Of a stretch of 5,564 nt of DNA, positions 1-5,396 are shown one piece after another. Within the stretch, counting starts at the first letter, position 1, and the number at the start of each line of letters is the position of its first letter. Where the stretch lies: positions 1 through 5,564 of the forward strand of contig JAFTXL010000147.1 of assembly GCA_017464985.1 (NCBI GenBank). Reading direction: 5' to 3'. A program made the translations under genes and the position numbers. Origin of the DNA: Clostridia bacterium. Lineage in GTDB: Bacteria; Bacillota_A; Clostridia; UBA1212. A model generated the notes under the pieces. That model searched no databases. It had not been told where the DNA came from and saw only the letters and a program-made list of their open reading frames with translations.

Positions 1-271
1 CACTCACTTTCACCACACAAAAAGACTCTTTTTCTGCACGTCCGGACAGCTCCGAATACTTTTCTTCATTCTGCACGAACACGGCAGCAGCGCCGTTTTT
101 TATTGCGCCGTCGGCATACTTGTGGCCGTCTGTACTAAAGCCTTTAATGCATATAAAAGCATCTCCCTGTGTACACTTGCGGTTATCAATGCAGATATCC
201 TTTACTTCTATGTTTATATCTCCCGATATGTTCTCTGTGTCAATATTTTTTAATAAATCTTTTATTTTCAT
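1..271 (-). CDS. murE: UDP-N-acetylmuramoyl-tripeptide synthetase MurE, N-terminal part (cut by window edge)
   Basis: Cytoplasmic ATP-dependent Mur ligase that adds the third residue (usually meso-diaminopimelate or lysine) to UDP-MurNAc-L-Ala-D-Glu. Only the first 90 codons are present, starting MKIKDLLKNIDTEN. The visible part is the Mur ligase N-terminal (uridine-nucleotide binding) domain: residues 22-70 follow the family pattern 'v-i-DsR-v--GdaF--i-G---DGh-y---Ai--GA-avfv', here with DICIDNRKCTQGDAF and GFSTDGHKYADGAIKNGAAA. The ATG is fixed by a GGAGG ribosome binding site at 277-281, 5 bases upstream. The start lies 17 bases after the PBP stop, so co-transcription and probably translational coupling are expected. 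MurF has a similar N-domain. MurE is preferred because of the gene order (PBP then murE) and the 'MK-kdLL' opening. The ATP-binding and C-terminal domains, which would show the amino acid specificity, lie outside the window. Confidence 0.88.
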   Translation of the reverse strand, partial: MKIKDLLKNIDTENISGDINIEVKDICIDNRKCTQGDAFICIKGFSTDGHKYADGAIKNGAAAVFVQNEEKYSELSGRAEKESFCVVKVS

Positions 272-276
272 ATTAA

Positions 277-281
277 CCTCC
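277..281 (-). promoter_or_regulatory. Ribosome binding site of murE
   Basis: GGAGG on the minus strand, 5 bases before the murE ATG. It lies wholly within the 17-base gap after the PBP stop codon and fixes the murE start. Confidence 0.85.
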
Positions 282-288
282 GATACAG

Positions 289-2562
289 CTAATCGCCTTC
301 TATAGTATCTACATTCTCGGAACTTTCCATATCTTCAACAAGCTCCAATTCAACGACAGTACCCTTATCAACATATATACCGGGTTCAACGCTCTGACCT
401 ACTACCGTTCCGAGATTAGAAGCCCGCATACTAAGTCCCATGCCAACCAGCGTCGCATGCGCATCTTCAATAGACAACCCTGTAAGTTCCGGAACCCTCA
501 CTTGAGAAATCTCAGCATCATACTCTGTATAAAGCACTATCGTTGACTCTCTTGCCACTTTCACACCTGCAGCCGGGAACTGTGTCACTATTTCGGCATC
601 ATCCGATTTATCCCCGACAATGATGTAGTTAAACTGAGAGAGATTCAGAGTATATGTGGCATCCGCTACAGTACCGCCTGTAAAAGACGGAACTTCATAA
701 GGTGTAAGTAAGTTATCAAGGTCTTTTTCCGTATACCGCTTTTCAATCTCCAGATAATCCATAATCTCTTTAAAAAGAACTCCTGCTACACTTGCGGCGT
801 GGAAACCTCCGGAAGCTCCGCCTATTGTAGGATGGTCAATAACCACAAGTACAACTACTTCCGGGTCATCAGCAGGCGCAATGCCTGCAAAAGAACATAC
901 ATATCTTCCTGTCGCATCAGTTGTAGTCGTCTCCGATGTACCTGTCTTCCCGGCAACTCTGTACCCTGAAACATAAGCACGGCTGCCGCCGCCGTTTGCG
1001 ACGGTATTTTCAAGCATTTCCAGAAGAGCCGCAGATGTTTCCTCCGATATTACCTGTCTGACAATCTCCGTATCATATCTTTCGATAACATTTCCGGCGC
1101 TGTCCGTTATCTCTTTCACTATTCTGGGTTCATATAAATAACCTCCGTTTGCAACTGCGCAGTACGCAGTTGCAAGCTGTATAGGTGTAATCTGCAATCG
1201 CTGTCCAAACGAAGCAACAGCCATATCTATTTCAGTCGGGTCAGTGTGAATAACACTGTTTGCTTCACCAGAAAGCATTATACCCGTCTTTTCGGTGAAC
1301 CCAAATGCTGAAATATAGCTGTAGAATTTGCTTATACCAAGCCTTTGCGCCGCCTGTACCATTATAGGGTTGCATGAATTCTGGATAGCCTTAGCAAAAG
1401 TCTCGCTGCCATGTCCTACTTTATTCCAACAATGGATAGTCCACCCTGAAAGCGTTATCGGGGAGTCGCTGAAAACCGTTTCAGGAGTAACAGCGCCCTC
1501 TTCCAAAGCTGCGGCTGCAGTTATGGTTTTAAATGTAGAACCCGGCTCATATGTATCAGTCAGTGTCTTATTACGCCTAACAGTTGAATTCAATATTTCA
1601 ACCGACTCATAAGAACCGTTCACCCACTCTGTCGGATCCATTCCGTCAGGGCAATCATACGGCGAATTTAAATCAAAATCAGGATTAGACGCCATTGCCA
1701 GTATGTCTCCAGTATCCGGATCCATAACAATACAGCAGCATCCTTCCTCAATTCCAAAGTCAATAGTCGCATCAGCTAAGGCATCTTCAACCATAGACTG
1801 GATCGATGCATCAATCGTCAGCGTCACATCATATCCCTCAACAGGTTCAATTCTTGTTATTTCATTTGATGGCAATTCATTTCCGAGTGCATCAACTTCT
1901 GTAATAATTTTTCCGTCCGTACCGGAAAGAACATCGTCAAGAGCACGCTCAACACCGCACACAAGACCGTTTCCGTCACGTCCTGTAAAACCTATTATAT
2001 GCGACGCCAAAGATCCGTTCGGATAATACCTCTTTGTATCACTGTCAACATACACGCCCTTTATTCCGTTTTCTTCTATCCACGCGGAAATCTCATCTCC
2101 GACTTCAATGTCAATTTTCGACGCTACTTCAAGATAGTTACCTGATGCCTTCAATTTTTCAAGAAGACTGTCGTAGTCTGTGCCCAGCATCTCAGACAAA
2201 CCTTTTGCGACTTTTTCACGGTACGCATCAAGACCGATATCGGATTTTCCGCCTGCTGTATTTATCTCTGTTCTGCTCAACGTAACTTTATTTGCGGAAA
2301 TACTTATAGCAAGTACCGTTCCGTTCTTATCCGTAATAGTACCCCTTGACGCAGATATTGTTCTGCCCGAATTCTGCTGCTGATACGCCGAACGGCGCAG
2401 CTCAGAACCACGTACAAACTGAAGCCACGCCACTCTACCGACCAACACAACTATTGCAACCACACATACAACAAGCGCTGCAATTGACCAATTTTTTATG
2501 CTTTTATTATTTTCGGTACTGTCTGTCGAGCATACCGTTTTAAAAATTTTCTTAAACAACAA
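289..2562 (-). CDS. spoVD/ftsI: Class B penicillin-binding protein (SpoVD/FtsI type) with two PASTA domains
   Basis: Membrane-anchored peptidoglycan D,D-transpeptidase that cross-links septal or spore-cortex murein and is the beta-lactam target. Numbering is from the preferred TTG (757 residues). There is one membrane anchor at about 25-50, then a PBP dimerisation domain (about 67-230, with the ASRGTITDKNG motif), then a transpeptidase domain (about 275-604). Its catalytic motifs are intact: STFK with nucleophile Ser342, SCN at 396-398 and KTGT at 539-542. PASTA domains follow at about 622-680 and 686-743. An ATG start is absent: the GGGAGG at 2568-2573 lies 5 bases before TTG 2562 and 8 before TTG 2559. 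An upstream in-frame TTG at 2580 would place this ribosome binding site inside the gene. Cys378 and Cys397 (the Cys of SCN) are 19 apart, like the redox pair reported for B. subtilis SpoVD. Two PASTA domains and being the sole PBP here fit the division enzyme instead, so the spore versus division role is unresolved. Confidence 0.93.
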   Translation of the reverse strand: MLFKKIFKTVCSTDSTENNKSIKNWSIAALVVCVVAIVVLVGRVAWLQFVRGSELRRSAYQQQNSGRTISASRGTITDKNGTVLAISISANKVTLSRTEINTAGGKSDIGLDAYREKVAKGLSEMLGTDYDSLLEKLKASGNYLEVASKIDIEVGDEISAWIEENGIKGVYVDSDTKRYYPNGSLASHIIGFTGRDGNGLVCGVERALDDVLSGTDGKIITEVDALGNELPSNEITRIEPVEGYDVTLTIDASIQSMVEDALADATIDFGIEEGCCCIVMDPDTGDILAMASNPDFDLNSPYDCPDGMDPTEWVNGSYESVEILNSTVRRNKTLTDTYEPGSTFKTITAAAALEEGAVTPETVFSDSPITLSGWTIHCWNKVGHGSETFAKAIQNSCNPIMVQAAQRLGISKFYSYISAFGFTEKTGIMLSGEANSVIHTDPTEIDMAVASFGQRLQITPIQLATAYCAVANGGYLYEPRIVKEITDSAGNVIERYDTEIVRQVISEETSAALLEMLENTVANGGGSRAYVSGYRVAGKTGTSETTTTDATGRYVCSFAGIAPADDPEVVVLVVIDHPTIGGASGGFHAASVAGVLFKEIMDYLEIEKRYTEKDLDNLLTPYEVPSFTGGTVADATYTLNLSQFNYIIVGDKSDDAEIVTQFPAAGVKVARESTIVLYTEYDAEISQVRVPELTGLSIEDAHATLVGMGLSMRASNLGTVVGQSVEPGIYVDKGTVVELELVEDMESSENVDTIEGD

Positions 2563-2567
2563 AACAA

Positions 2568-2573
2568 CCTCCC
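2568..2573 (-). promoter_or_regulatory. Ribosome binding site deciding the PBP start
   Basis: GGGAGG on the minus strand. It sits 5 bases before a TTG at 2562 and 8 before a second TTG at 2559. No ATG or GTG lies in frame nearby, so the gene must use a TTG start. The site rules out the longer reading from TTG 2580. Confidence 0.8.
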
Positions 2574-2579
2574 TGTGCA

Positions 2580-2595
2580 ATACATTATTATGTAT
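2580..2595 (-). repeat. Short AT-rich inverted repeat upstream of the PBP ribosome binding site
   Basis: A perfect 6-base inverted repeat, ATACAT and ATGTAT around AATA (minus strand), lies 6 bases upstream of the PBP ribosome binding site in the 78-base ftsL-PBP gap. There is no following T-tract, so it is not an intrinsic terminator. As RNA it would be a weak hairpin and may have no function. Confidence 0.4.
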
Positions 2596-2640
2596 ATTTT
2601 CGCAAGGACGGTTTTACCACATTACAAAACAATTATTGTT

Positions 2641-3180
2641 TCAATCAATAAAACCTAAAAATTCTTTAACACTCTTAAATATATCCTTGTACCAAACAAG
2701 ATCTTCCTCAACGTCTGTCTCTTCAATACTATTTATCATTTGTGTCTGATCCACAGGTGCAATTGACAGATTAACAGTCTGATATGCCTGCGGTTTCTGA
2801 AGTCCCAATTCATTCTGCGCGACAGAATCAATATCAACTATATTGGATTCACTCTGTATAATCGCTTCAAGACGTCTGTTCTCAGCATTCACAGCCTCAA
2901 GCTGTGTATTTATCTGTTTTGTACTGTAATTCATCTCGTATATAGAAGCATATCTGCACATCAAAACAGTCGCAAGTATAAAAACCAACGCAATACATCC
3001 TACAAGACTTTGCTTTATCTTTTTATTCTTACGTTTGATTTCAATCTCGTAAAGTGCCGAAACACGTTCTTGTTTCTCTTCCTTTTTTTCAACTTTTTGT
3101 CTTTTGTATCTTGCGTCACCCGGCTCCGAATACGGTAAATCTCTTATTTCTTCAGCCAATGAACCTCTTGTGTATCTCAT
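2641..3180 (-). CDS. ftsL: Cell division protein FtsL (FtsL/DivIC septum formation initiator family)
   Basis: Small bitopic divisome protein that, with DivIB/FtsQ and DivIC/FtsB, links early and late division proteins and helps activate septal peptidoglycan synthesis. The 179-residue product has a charged cytoplasmic tail (1-57, Lys/Glu-rich around 25-57), one membrane segment at about 58-80 (SLVGCIALVFILATVLMCRY), an external coiled coil at about 83-112 (including LEAVNAENRRLEAII), and the family signature IDSVAQNELGLQKPQ at about 117-131. A roughly 48-residue acidic C-terminal extension follows. The start is the ATG at 3180, because GAGGAG (3186-3191) ends 5 bases before it. A GTG at 3186 overlaps this site and is unlikely. 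It lies between rsmH and the class B PBP, the standard ftsL position. Sequence identity in this family is low, so the call rests on architecture, the signature and position. DivIC-type naming is the alternative. Confidence 0.87.
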   Translation of the reverse strand: MRYTRGSLAEEIRDLPYSEPGDARYKRQKVEKKEEKQERVSALYEIEIKRKNKKIKQSLVGCIALVFILATVLMCRYASIYEMNYSTKQINTQLEAVNAENRRLEAIIQSESNIVDIDSVAQNELGLQKPQAYQTVNLSIAPVDQTQMINSIEETDVEEDLVWYKDIFKSVKEFLGFID

Positions 3181-3209
3181 AAACACTCCTCAATTTCAGG
3201 AAACTCCAT
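3177..3209 (-). CDS. Possible 10-codon leader ORF coupled to ftsL
   Basis: A short ORF, MEFPEIEECL, starts with ATG at 3209. Its TGA stop overlaps the ftsL ATG as ATGA. An AAGG motif at 3215-3218 lies 5 bases upstream, so it has a modest ribosome binding site of its own. The ftsL ribosome binding site is inside its Glu-Glu codons. The arrangement would suit translational coupling, but an ORF this short can arise by chance. Confidence 0.3.
   Translation of the reverse strand: MEFPEIEECL
3186..3191 (-). promoter_or_regulatory. Ribosome binding site of ftsL
   Basis: GAGGAG on the minus strand, 5 bases before the ATG at 3180. It selects this ATG over the GTG two codons upstream, whose first base is the last base of the site. 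Confidence 0.8.
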
Positions 3210-3297
3210 AATAACCTTATGAAGCTCCGCACTGTAATTTTATTATTCTGATTTTTCTTTTGTACCTTAATTAACTTTTATCTTATGTATAAATGTA

Positions 3298-3315
3298 TTT
3301 TACAAATATGTAAAA
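3298..3315 (-). repeat. AT-rich inverted repeat just after the rsmH stop
   Basis: A perfect 7-base inverted repeat, TTTTACA and TGTAAAA around TATT, begins one base after the rsmH stop codon. It has no GC in the stem beyond one pair and no T-tract after it, so it is unlikely to terminate. It could be a weak 3' stem or a protein site. It lies at the start of the 136-base rsmH-ftsL gap, the longest gap within the cluster. Confidence 0.4.
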
Positions 3316-3316
3316 A

Positions 3317-4285
3317 CTACTTTTTTTCAAAAACTCTCAGTTTTGCGCATGCAGACCTTGAGTTTTCGGAACATTCCTTCAAAGAAGGTTCTATCGGCTT
3401 TGTTGTCACAACACGGCCTTTTGAAACTTTACCGCACACACACACCGGGAAACTCGGAGGACACTCGCACGGTCTTTCTGCTTTTTTAAATTTCTGTTTA
3501 ACGATTCTATCTTCAAGCGAATGAAATGTGATAATACACAGCCTTCCGCCCGGATTCAACAAATCAATTGCTTTATCTATCACATCTTCCAGAACCTCAA
3601 GCTCATGGTTTACCTCAATCCTGACAGCCTGAAAAGTTCTCTTTGCCGGATGTCCCTCACCTTTCGCAAAACGCTGAGCAGGAGGAATAGACGCTTTGAT
3701 GACATCAACCAGTTCATAAGTTGTAGCGATAGGCTTTTCTTTTCTCCGCTCAACAATCTTTGCAGCAATCTTCTTTGACCACTTTTCTTCGCCATATCTG
3801 AATATGATATCCGAAAGCTCACGCTCACTGTACTCATTTACAACATCGTATGCTGAAAGCTCATTGCTTTTATCCATCCGCATATCAAGCGGCGCATCAA
3901 ATCTGTAACTGAATCCGCGTTCCTCCGTATCAAGCTGATAAGAAGAAACACCTATATCGAGAAGTATTCCGTCAACTTTTTCAATATTGAATTGCTTACA
4001 AACATCTGTTATTTCAGAGAAATTCGCATGGTACGTCTCAAATCCCGCATCTGTCTTTTCACACACTGCAGAAAGTCTGTTACGCGCAACACTTAACGCT
4101 TCCTCATCCTGGTCGATTCCTATAAGCATACCGCCTTTACCAAGTCTTTTAAGAACTCCCGATGCATGTCCTGCTCCGCCCAAAGTGCCGTCAACATATA
4201 TGCCATCACACTTAATGCGCAAATTCTCCATACATTCTTCAAATAATACAGGTATATGCTTAAACTCTTTTAAATTTTCACTCAT
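3317..4285 (-). CDS. rsmH: 16S rRNA (cytosine(1402)-N(4))-methyltransferase RsmH (MraW)
   Basis: Cytoplasmic S-adenosylmethionine-dependent enzyme that methylates N4 of C1402 in 16S rRNA, tuning the ribosomal P site. The product is 322 residues, a normal length for the family. It opens with the typical HIPVL (10-14) and has the SAM-binding loop [11 protein letters not shown] (30-40), GIDQD (56-60) with the acidic residue for the SAM ribose, [12 protein letters not shown] (108-119), [15 protein letters not shown] (124-138), the family block with [19 protein letters not shown] (208-226), and [12 protein letters not shown] (252-263). Near the C-terminus is a CEC...CVC cluster (Cys273, 275, 282, 284), then [10 protein letters not shown]. 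The start is set by GGAGG at 4293-4297, 7 bases before the ATG, and by the family N-terminus. A further in-frame ATG at 4336 has no ribosome binding site. It follows mraZ by 66 bases, as in most dcw clusters. Confidence 0.97.
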   Translation of the reverse strand: MSENLKEFKHIPVLFEECMENLRIKCDGIYVDGTLGGAGHASGVLKRLGKGGMLIGIDQDEEALSVARNRLSAVCEKTDAGFETYHANFSEITDVCKQFNIEKVDGILLDIGVSSYQLDTEERGFSYRFDAPLDMRMDKSNELSAYDVVNEYSERELSDIIFRYGEEKWSKKIAAKIVERRKEKPIATTYELVDVIKASIPPAQRFAKGEGHPAKRTFQAVRIEVNHELEVLEDVIDKAIDLLNPGGRLCIITFHSLEDRIVKQKFKKAERPCECPPSFPVCVCGKVSKGRVVTTKPIEPSLKECSENSRSACAKLRVFEKK

Positions 4286-4292
4286 TCCTGTA

Positions 4293-4297
4293 CCTCC
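4293..4297 (-). promoter_or_regulatory. Ribosome binding site of rsmH
   Basis: GGAGG on the minus strand, 7 bases before the ATG at 4285. It decides against the in-frame ATG at 4336, which would put the site inside the gene. Confidence 0.82.
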
Positions 4298-4351
4298 GCT
4301 ATCCCAAGCAAATTGTTCATGCTCAACTATAAGCATCGCACGGAACGTGTA

Positions 4352-4789
4352 TTACAGCATGCCGAGCGAACGCGCAACTTCAATACTGTTAGCATGATCA
4401 AAGCTGTTTTCAAGCTCGTCATAAGTATTGCTGTCCCAAATCTCAATAAACTCAATTTTGCCTACGGTACAGATATCTTTTGTAATTCCGGCTTTCTGTC
4501 TGAGCTCCGGAGGCAGCACCATACGGTACTGTGCATCAAGTTCAATGCACTTAGCAGCATCCACGAAGCAACGCTCAATACCGCGTGTATCAACATTTCC
4601 ACTTCTTTTTGCCTCCAGAAGATTCTTCAAAAGCTCCTGGTACTTATCATATGTATATGCTCTGATGCATTTAGGGTTATCTATATTAAGCGTAAGCATA
4701 AGCTTTCCGCCCAACTCTTCACGAAATGAAGCCGGAACAATAGTTCTGAATTTTGAATCAACAGTATTTCTATGCGTTCCAACCAGCAT
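4352..4789 (-). CDS. mraZ: Transcriptional regulator MraZ
   Basis: DNA-binding regulator at the head of the dcw cluster. MraZ proteins form ring oligomers built from AbrB/SpoVT-like folds, bind tandem short repeats at their own promoter, and can repress (E. coli) or activate (mycoplasmas) the cluster. The product is 145 residues, the usual length. Both copies of the DxxxR motif are present: DSKFR at 11-15, followed by IVPASFR, and DAQYR at 85-89, followed by MVLPPELR. The N-terminus MLVGTHRNTVDSKFR matches the family start. GGGAGG at 4801-4806 is 11 bases upstream of this ATG, a rather long spacing, but no better start lies closer. Reading further upstream in frame adds residues without family similarity and would bury the ribosome binding site. 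A likely operator with GTGG repeats at 5002-5036 lies just downstream of the promoter. Confidence 0.97.
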   Translation of the reverse strand: MLVGTHRNTVDSKFRTIVPASFREELGGKLMLTLNIDNPKCIRAYTYDKYQELLKNLLEAKRSGNVDTRGIERCFVDAAKCIELDAQYRMVLPPELRQKAGITKDICTVGKIEFIEIWDSNTYDELENSFDHANSIEVARSLGML

Positions 4790-4800
4790 TTTGCAGATAA

Positions 4801-4806
4801 CCTCCC
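4801..4806 (-). promoter_or_regulatory. Ribosome binding site of mraZ
   Basis: GGGAGG on the minus strand, 11 bases before the ATG at 4789. This is longer than the 5 to 7 base spacing at the other genes here, which may lower translation of mraZ. Confidence 0.7.
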
Positions 4807-4811
4807 ATCTT

Positions 4812-4838
4812 TTATGTGGAAGAAAATCCCACACATAA
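4812..4838 (-). promoter_or_regulatory. Hairpin in the mraZ leader beside the ribosome binding site
   Basis: TTATGTG and CACATAA form a perfect 7-base inverted repeat around 13 bases. An alternative register pairs TGTGG with CCACA around a 9-base loop. The hairpin ends 5 bases before the GGGAGG site. There is no T-tract, so it is not a terminator. It may affect ribosome access, but function is inference. Confidence 0.45.
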
Positions 4839-4842
4839 TAAA

Positions 4843-4940
4843 TCTTCTGTACTTAAATAATCTTTTCTTTTGTGTTTAATTTAATAAATTTTTCTTTTGT
4901 ATAGTATCTTTTCATTTGTATATAATTAATCTTTTGTATA
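4843..4940 (-). repeat. Irregular ACAAAAGA-like direct repeats in the mraZ leader
   Basis: On the minus strand ACAAAAGA occurs exactly at 4866-4873, 4893-4900 and 4930-4937, with near copies ACAAATGA at 4912-4919 and ACAGAAGA at 4843-4850. Steps are 18, 19, 27 and 23 bases. Three of the five are preceded by TAT. The DNA is very AT-rich, so low complexity explains part of this. A further exact copy lies at 3256-3263 in the rsmH-ftsL gap. Confidence 0.5.
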
Positions 4941-5000
4941 ACGGAGCAAGATAGTTTTTGCAGAAAAACGAAGAATATTTGGAATCAGCACTCTACTTTA

Positions 5001-5055
5001 TTCACTTTTTAGCCACAAAGAACCACTTTTCTCCACCGCAAAAAGATAATACCAC
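5001..5055 (-). promoter_or_regulatory. Probable MraZ operator: GTGG repeats at 10-base steps
   Basis: Minus-strand GTGG occurs at 5033-5036, 5023-5026 and 5013-5016, exactly 10 bases apart, followed by GTGA at 5002-5005 after 11 bases. Two of the motifs are preceded by AAA (AAAGTGG, AAAGTGA). An additional GTGG at 5052-5055 lies 19 bases upstream, inside the promoter spacer next to the -10. Known MraZ boxes are short G-rich motifs (TGGGN in E. coli, AAAGTG-type in mycoplasmas) repeated once per helical turn upstream of mraZ. The periodicity, motif and position match. Overlap with the start region suggests autorepression, which is inference. Confidence 0.78.
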
Positions 5056-5074
5056 CTGAGTAGACATAATGCAA
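5046..5074 (-). promoter_or_regulatory. Vegetative-type promoter of the mraZ/dcw operon
   Basis: The -35 is TTGCAT at 5069-5074, the spacer is exactly 17 bases, and the -10 is TATTAT at 5046-5051. The preceding TGG makes it an extended -10. The predicted start is near 5038-5040. An AT-rich palindrome immediately upstream could act as an UP element. It is the best-matching promoter I found between the rRNA terminators and mraZ. Confidence 0.75.
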
Positions 5075-5080
5075 GGGAAA

Positions 5081-5100
5081 ATTTATAATATTTTATAAAT
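5081..5100 (-). repeat. AT-only inverted repeat upstream of the mraZ -35
   Basis: ATTTATAA and TTATAAAT form a perfect 8-base inverted repeat around 4 bases, ending 6 bases upstream of the -35. It contains no G or C. It may act as an UP-like element or a protein site. A separate 14-base AT palindrome, TATTTTATAAAATA, lies at 5138-5151. Confidence 0.4.
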
Positions 5101-5279
5101 TTTTCAGAAATGATTTTGATACTAAATGACTTTCTCGTATTTTATAAAATATCAAATCAACATTGGCAGCAAACAGATATCATCAAAGCAAATCAAAACA
5201 TGGGAAAATACGCCACTTGTGCATAAAGCGCAATTACTGAAATTTGGAATAATAAAAAACTTAAAAATTATTGCCACAC
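5101..5279. other. AT-rich intergenic stretch without a recognised gene
   Basis: Between the second rRNA terminator and the mraZ promoter I see no gene, RNA or strong promoter. It contains the 14-base palindrome at 5138-5151. A plus-strand reading frame of 67 codons (5126-5329) has no ribosome binding site, no family resemblance and runs through the terminator hairpin, so it is not called. Confidence 0.6.
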
Positions 5280-5314
5280 AAAAAAGCACGATACCGTATT
5301 TAACAGCACCGTGC
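5280..5314 (-). terminator. Second intrinsic terminator downstream of 5S rRNA
   Basis: A 12-base-pair stem pairs GCACGGTGCTGT (5303-5314) with ACGGTATCGTGC (5286-5297), using three G-U pairs and a 5-base loop. Six T residues (5280-5285, minus strand) follow directly. It lies 38 bases beyond the first terminator's T-tract, with no gene between them, so it looks like a backup terminator of the rRNA operon that insulates mraZ. Confidence 0.82.
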
Positions 5315-5352
5315 AAATCATTACAATAAGTTAAATCAAAAAATATATTATT

Positions 5353-5384
5353 AAAAAAAAAGCACCGCGACTTTACGCGATGCT
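5353..5384 (-). terminator. Intrinsic terminator of the rRNA operon
   Basis: A 9-base-pair stem pairs AGCATCGCG (5376-5384) with CGCGGTGCT (5361-5369), including one U-G pair, around a 6-base loop. Eight further T residues follow on the minus strand (5353-5360). It begins 12 bases after the 3' end of 5S rRNA. Confidence 0.93.
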
Positions 5385-5396
5385 CTTCATATAGTA

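Larger units (their letters stand above)
4790..5039 (-). promoter_or_regulatory. Long 5' leader of the mraZ transcript
   Basis: If transcription starts near 5039, about 250 bases precede the mraZ ATG. The first 40 hold the GTGG operator motifs. The middle is AT-rich with the ACAAAAGA-like repeats. The end carries the hairpin and ribosome binding site. I found no recognised riboswitch, T-box or intrinsic terminator in it, and no convincing ORF on either strand. Confidence 0.5.

Noticed and set aside
120..305. Plus-strand frames opposite murE, the PBP, ftsL, rsmH and mraZ
   Set aside because: They are antisense shadows of well-supported genes, without ribosome binding sites or recognisable domains.
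3298..3315. Terminator after rsmH
   Set aside because: The stem is nearly all A/T and is not followed by a T-tract on the minus strand.
3610..3837. Minus-strand reading frame of 75 codons
   Set aside because: It is an alternative frame inside rsmH, whose own frame carries all family motifs.
4286..4336. Longer rsmH starting at the ATG at 4336
   Set aside because: It has no ribosome binding site, and the extension contains the strong GGAGG of the shorter form.
4790..4834. Longer mraZ with 15 additional N-terminal residues
   Set aside because: The extension includes the GGGAGG ribosome binding site and lacks family similarity. MraZ proteins start at the ML/MF-x-G motif.
4926..4953. Second promoter in the mraZ leader (TTGCTC with TATATA)
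   Set aside because: The spacer would be 19 bases and both hexamers are poor. It is much weaker than the site at 5046-5074.
5126..5329. Plus-strand reading frame of 67 codons upstream of mraZ
   Set aside because: No ribosome binding site, no family resemblance, low-complexity AT-rich composition, and it overlaps an rRNA terminator hairpin.
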